Source: Caldilineaceae bacterium (GTDB lineage Bacteria > Chloroflexota > Anaerolineae > Caldilineales > Caldilineaceae). From it: a stretch of DNA of 64,000 nt. Location of the stretch: contig JALHQH010000003.1 in the NCBI GenBank assembly GCA_022842065.1, positions 62,001 to 126,000 on the forward strand, read 5' to 3'. Position numbers and translations under genes: made by a program. Numbering within the stretch: the first letter of the stretch is position 1; every line of letters begins with the position of its first letter. Under the pieces are notes generated by a model. The model worked only from the letters and a program-made list of their open reading frames with translations, was not told the origin of the DNA and ran no database searches. Of this stretch, positions 60,350 through 64,000 are shown in pieces.

Positions 60350-61594
60350 TCAGTGTACTGGTGTCGGCCAGGGCAACTGCTCGACCAGGTGCTCTTGTAC
60401 CGGTGTCTGGCGTAAATGGTCGTCGGGTAGGCCATCATTGCTAAGCAACGGCACAGGTAGCAACTCAGAGATTGACTCAACGATTTGGAAGGTTGCCTGC
60501 GGTCGGCCAAGGCTGCCGGCCCGCGTTTTCATCTGTGCAAAGTCAGCACTGCCTTCATGAAACCATTGTCGTATCGTCTGCGCAATCGCAAGCGGTGTTT
60601 CCTCGTAGACCCCCACTTTGTTGTCCAATACATAGGGAATATTGCCCTCTTCTTGGCCAGGAATAAAGCCACTGAGGATAATTGGCAGGCTACTGCTGAG
60701 TGCTTCGGCAATCGTCCCTGGACCGGCTTTGGTGACAATACAATCGCAGGCTGCCATTAACTCGTGCATATTGTTGACAAAGCCGTGAATCTGCACAGCA
60801 ATCGGCCAAGTTTGCGCGGCCAGTCGTTGACGCAATCGCTCATTCCGTCCACAGACGATGACGATCTGGCCAAGCTGCTGCTCGCCCTCTTTTAACGACG
60901 CGGCAATCTGTTCGGCAATCTGCTGAATTGGCCCAACTCCTTCCCCACCACTGACGATTAGGACAGCCGGTAACAGCGGCTCCATCCCAAGGCGGGCGCG
61001 CAAGGCCAAACGCGCTTCAGCGAGCTCGGCAAAAACCGGCCGGATGGGCAACCCATACAAATGGAGCTGTTCCGCATCCAGGCCCACACGCCGAGCCCGT
61101 TGATAGGCTTCTTTGCTGGCCACATAACAGGCATCCACCGCTGGGTGAAACCAGAGGGGATGAGCCGTGGCCAGATCGGTAACGACGGTGACGAAGGGAA
61201 TGCTCCGCCGCAGCCGTTGGAGCGCGCGCAATGAAAATTCTTGCACCAGCGGATGAACAGAAATGATCAGATCAGGGCGGTAAGTCATAAAAACGTTGGT
61301 CACCTCTGGCTCGCCCCAACGGGCAACAATCATCGCGAGCTTCCGGATGGTTACGGGGTGGCGGCTTGTCTGCCAGAGCACTTTCCACAGCCAGGCCGTA
61401 TCTTGAATCAGAAAGGTGTAGGTATGGGGTAACCAGTTAAGCGGCCAGGGCAGGTGATCCATAAGCAGATCAATGATTTCAACGCGCACCTGATCGCCAA
61501 AACGCGCCTGGAAACCGGCTTTTAGGGCCTCGGCGCTGGCGCGGTGACCACCACCCGTGTTGCTCATCAAAATCAAAATGCGTTGTGGTCGCAT
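60350..61594 (-). CDS. MGDG-synthase-like glycosyltransferase (GT28 type)
   Basis: About 414 residues from ATG 61594; the open frame extends 28 codons upstream into the previous gene's stop, so that start is unlikely. RILILMSNTGGGHRASAEAL is the MGDG-synthase N-terminal motif. VVTDLATAHPLWFHPAVDACYVAS and the UDP-sugar part (VIVCGRNERL; VTKAGPGTIAEALSSSLPIIL; PGQEEGNIPYV) match GT28 enzymes. It probably adds a sugar to diacylglycerol or another lipid carrier. It starts 8 bases after the glycosylphosphotransferase gene, so they are one operon. Confidence 0.88.
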   Translation of the reverse strand: MRPQRILILMSNTGGGHRASAEALKAGFQARFGDQVRVEIIDLLMDHLPWPLNWLPHTYTFLIQDTAWLWKVLWQTSRHPVTIRKLAMIVARWGEPEVTNVFMTYRPDLIISVHPLVQEFSLRALQRLRRSIPFVTVVTDLATAHPLWFHPAVDACYVASKEAYQRARRVGLDAEQLHLYGLPIRPVFAELAEARLALRARLGMEPLLPAVLIVSGGEGVGPIQQIAEQIAASLKEGEQQLGQIVIVCGRNERLRQRLAAQTWPIAVQIHGFVNNMHELMAACDCIVTKAGPGTIAEALSSSLPIILSGFIPGQEEGNIPYVLDNKVGVYEETPLAIAQTIRQWFHEGSADFAQMKTRAGSLGRPQATFQIVESISELLPVPLLSNDGLPDDHLRQTPVQEHLVEQLPWPTPVH

Positions 61595-61602
61595 AGTGTA
61601 AC

Positions 61603-63123
61603 TCAATAAGCGCCGCGGGCGCGTAGAACGGCAGAAATCGAACGCAGAAGAATGTGAAAATCGAGCGCCATGCTCCAATTTTCCACATAGTAGATGTCGA
61701 GTAGTACCATTTCATCAAAGGTGAGATCACTACGGCCACTCACCTGCCAGAGGCCCGTGATGCCGGGGCTGGCCGTTAGCCGCTTCTTATGCCATTCCTG
61801 ATAGGCCTCGACTTCACGCGGCAGATTCGGGCGTGGACCAACGATACTCATCTCACCACGCAACACATTGTAGAGCTGGGGTAACTCATCCAGGCTAAAG
61901 CGGCGAATAAAACGGCCCACCCGCGTCTGGCGTGGATCATTGCGCACCTTAAAGAGTGGGCCGGAAGCTTCGTTGAGACCGGCGATTTCGTGGCGGCGCT
62001 GATCCGCATCGTGTACCATCGAGCGGAATTTATAACAGGCGAAGACCCGACCCTGCTTGCCCACCCGCTGCTGTTGATAGATGATCGGCCCTGGTGAATC
62101 TACGCGAATGGCCCATGCAATCAGCGCCATGAGGGGTAAGGTCAACAGGCCAGCCACAAAGGTCAATAGCAGATCCAGCATCCGCTTGAGAATGTAGTTC
62201 CAGCCCTGAATCGAGAGGTCACGTGTACTCAGTAGGGGAATCCCGTTGAGCACTTCAACCTGGAGCTGATTCTTGGTCAACTGGAAAACGTCGGGGACAA
62301 TCTGCGCGCGCAAGCCTTGCTGTTCACAGAGACGTAAGAGACGTTGCACCACGCGATGGCTCTGCCAAGGCAAACAGATAATGACATTATCGATCGGCTG
62401 TTGGGCCAACACCTCAGCAAAATTTTCGATTGGTCCCAGTGCGCGAAAGGGGCCAATATCAGTCTGCCCCTTGGTCGGATTATCATCGAGAAAGCCAACC
62501 ACCTGATAGCCCAATTCCGGCCGCGCCACCACCGTGCGCATCACGATCCGGCCGACATCGCCCGCACCGATTAACAAGACCCGCCGCACGCCAACGCCGT
62601 AGTGGCGCAAATAGCTGCGCAATTGGCTGATCACCAGCCGACTGAGTCCCAGATAGAGCGTCACAAAGATGGCAGTATAGAGGAACAGAAGCCGGCTATA
62701 GGCAAGCGGTTCATAGATCAGGTTGATGCCGCTTAAGATCACGACAGCGAGCGTGCTAGCGGTGCCAATCGTATAGGTCTCTTCGATCAAACTACGACCA
62801 GCATGATAGGGGTAAACCGCGGAGAAGCGTAACGAGAGCAGACAGACAACGACCAACAATGCCGCAAAAGGGATATAGGCGAGGATACCAACCCGATTGG
62901 CGGGATCAACCAGCCGACCTAACTGTAATTCATAACGGACATAGTAGGCCGTGGCAAAAGCAAACAAAATCAGCAACGCATCCACAACCACCAACAGATA
63001 GGGCCACCAACTTGAATCAATGGTCCGCACAAACGCGGCAAAACGACTCTCACGCACAGCCTTTACCTGGCTGCGCCGGCCAACAGCGCTTGTTGATAGG
63101 TTGACATTATGAATAGTTGCCAT
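61603..63123 (-). CDS. Polyprenyl glycosylphosphotransferase (WbaP/exopolysaccharide initiating enzyme)
   Basis: 506 residues. Four to five N-terminal helices, then a Rossmann-like domain (RRVLLIGAGDVGRIVMRTVV), a fifth/sixth membrane helix (LDLLLTFVAGLLTLPLMALI) and the catalytic sugar-transferase domain. The latter has DSPGPIIYQQQRVGKQGR, FACYKFRSM, SLDELPQLYNVLRGEMSIVGPRP and LTASPGITGLWQVSGRSDLTF. It transfers a sugar-1-phosphate to undecaprenyl phosphate and starts exopolysaccharide or glycoprotein glycan assembly. It is flanked by glycosyltransferases on the same strand. Confidence 0.95.
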   Translation of the reverse strand: MATIHNVNLSTSAVGRRSQVKAVRESRFAAFVRTIDSSWWPYLLVVVDALLILFAFATAYYVRYELQLGRLVDPANRVGILAYIPFAALLVVVCLLSLRFSAVYPYHAGRSLIEETYTIGTASTLAVVILSGINLIYEPLAYSRLLFLYTAIFVTLYLGLSRLVISQLRSYLRHYGVGVRRVLLIGAGDVGRIVMRTVVARPELGYQVVGFLDDNPTKGQTDIGPFRALGPIENFAEVLAQQPIDNVIICLPWQSHRVVQRLLRLCEQQGLRAQIVPDVFQLTKNQLQVEVLNGIPLLSTRDLSIQGWNYILKRMLDLLLTFVAGLLTLPLMALIAWAIRVDSPGPIIYQQQRVGKQGRVFACYKFRSMVHDADQRRHEIAGLNEASGPLFKVRNDPRQTRVGRFIRRFSLDELPQLYNVLRGEMSIVGPRPNLPREVEAYQEWHKKRLTASPGITGLWQVSGRSDLTFDEMVLLDIYYVENWSMALDFHILLRSISAVLRARGAY

Positions 63124-63161
63124 GTCTACTAGTCTACCACATTAGCCTGCAAAGATAGAAG

Positions 63162-64000
63162 TCACACAAACAGCCATTGATAGACATCCAGCGTCTGTTG
63201 CGCACTTTTTTGCCACGAAAATTGGGCAGATTGGCGCAAACCTTGCTGTTCTAAATGTTGGCGTAAGTTTAGTGTCTCGATCACTCGCTGCAAGTGGACA
63301 ACCAGTGCAGCTTCGTCAGTTGGTGGAAAGGTCAAGGCGGCACTTCCCACAATTTCTAATAAACTGGGAATCGCACTACAAATAACCGCAGTCCCACAGG
63401 CCATCGCTTCAAGGACTGGCAGCCCAAAACCTTCCAACAGGCTAGGATAGATAAAAAGTTCGGCGGCGCGATACCAGTCGGCCAACTCGATATCGGGGAT
63501 AAAGCCGGGGAAGGTGACCACTTCCTGGAGCGCTAGCGCGGTCACCAACTGAAAAATCTCGTCGTAATACCAGCCCTTGCCACCGGCGATTATCAACTTT
63601 ACTTCCTGATCAGCTAGTGATGCCACTTGTCGCCAGCGCGCATACGCCTTGATTAGCAGCGGCAGATTTTTGCGCGGTTCCAGGGTGCCTAAATAGAGCA
63701 TGAAGCGCTGGGGCAACCCATGCTTACGGCGAAACGCTTCAATTGCCCCAGCTTCGCCCCGCGTAAAATGGGGCGCAACCCCATTGTGAATCACCGTAAT
63801 TTTCGCCGCTGGGATCTGAAAACACGCCTGTAGATCCTGGGCGGTTTGGCTGCTCACCGCGATGATATGACGGGCGCGCACGACACTGGCACGGCAAAGT
63901 TGGGTGAGGTACCAACGACGCAGCGGTTGCAACGTCTCCGGCGCACGCACAAAGCTGAGGTCGTGGACCGTGACCACGCCTGGGCGGCCCGTTGTCAACG
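63162..64000 (-). CDS. Glycosyltransferase family 4 (N-terminus outside window)
   Basis: At least 279 residues of a GT-B enzyme on the minus strand; the frame is open to the window end, so the start is unknown. VVTVHDLSFVRAPE and ARHIIAVSSQTAQDL lie in the acceptor half. FMLYLGTLEPRKNLPLLIKAYA and FIYPSLLEGFGLPVLEAMACGTAVICS (EX7E) lie in the donor half. Mannosyl- or other hexosyltransferase of this type commonly extends the lipid-linked sugar made by the adjacent phosphotransferase. Confidence 0.92.
   Translation of the reverse strand, partial: LTTGRPGVVTVHDLSFVRAPETLQPLRRWYLTQLCRASVVRARHIIAVSSQTAQDLQACFQIPAAKITVIHNGVAPHFTRGEAGAIEAFRRKHGLPQRFMLYLGTLEPRKNLPLLIKAYARWRQVASLADQEVKLIIAGGKGWYYDEIFQLVTALALQEVVTFPGFIPDIELADWYRAAELFIYPSLLEGFGLPVLEAMACGTAVICSAIPSLLEIVGSAALTFPPTDEAALVVHLQRVIETLNLRQHLEQQGLRQSAQFSWQKSAQQTLDVYQWLFV

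Overview
The window looks like chromosomal DNA of a Chloroflexota bacterium, probably of the Caldilineae/Anaerolineae type. This is an inference from gene content, not a phylogenetic result. The clues are large SARP/AfsR-type regulators (BTAD plus NB-ARC ATPase), long DUF11 surface proteins, secreted proteins with a YLPL-type tail, proline/threonine-rich stalks, a LysM-L,D-transpeptidase, and many small proteins of families common in that phylum. Genes are densely packed. Many intergenic spaces carry long inverted repeats that differ in sequence from place to place.

Layout. 1-2.5 kb: a GMC oxidoreductase (5' end outside the window), a GlcG/HbpS-type protein and a ROK sugar kinase. 2.6-6.0 kb: a TetR regulator with two near-identical 18-bp operators, a DUF418 membrane protein and a TetA-like MFS exporter. 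6.2-18.3 kb: an accessory zone built from three diverged copies of one module. Each copy has three 11-bp direct repeats at a fixed distance from an extended -10 box, which point at a small-protein gene or its remains; in two copies a SARP regulator is divergent. This zone also holds a PAP2/haloperoxidase-like lipoprotein, a VCBS-like repeat protein, a ChW-repeat protein, IS110-like and ATPase fragments and a glycosyltransferase. 18.3-23.6 kb: an FMO-like monooxygenase, GNAT, HxlR regulator, MBL hydrolase, DUF952 and DUF2007 proteins.

23.6-28.4 kb: a cytochrome c maturation cluster (CcmE of the CxxxY type, CcmA, CcmB, CcmC, a 48-aa CcmD-like peptide, a CcdA-like protein that looks circularly permuted, a glutaredoxin-like protein), followed by rpsT. 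29-37 kb: a cell-surface block with a DUF11 protein, a membrane pseudokinase with a PT-rich extracellular stalk and a Kelch/DUF11 protein. 37-42.6 kb: endonuclease III, an EEP-family protein, alanine racemase, an ECF sigma factor with a small membrane protein, and Hsp20. 43-53.5 kb: catabolic genes (hydrolase, hydroxyisobutyrate dehydrogenase-like, a dead Gfo/Idh/MocA gene, amidohydrolase, epimerase, EamA transporter, D-amino-acid oxidase-like, AIR synthase-like) with two response regulators. 53.6-60 kb: LysM L,D-transpeptidase, obgE, nadD, an S41 protease lacking the usual catalytic lysine, and an OmpR-type regulator. 60-64 kb: an envelope-glycan locus on the minus strand (MGDG-synthase-like glycosyltransferase, polyprenyl glycosylphosphotransferase, GT4 glycosyltransferase cut by the window end).

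The most interesting signals are the triplicated SARP-type promoter module with its partner small protein, a dispersed hairpin family with a conserved loop, a 220-bp nest of three inverted repeats, the permuted CcdA and the pseudokinase surface cluster. No tRNA, rRNA, CRISPR array or intact insertion sequence was found.
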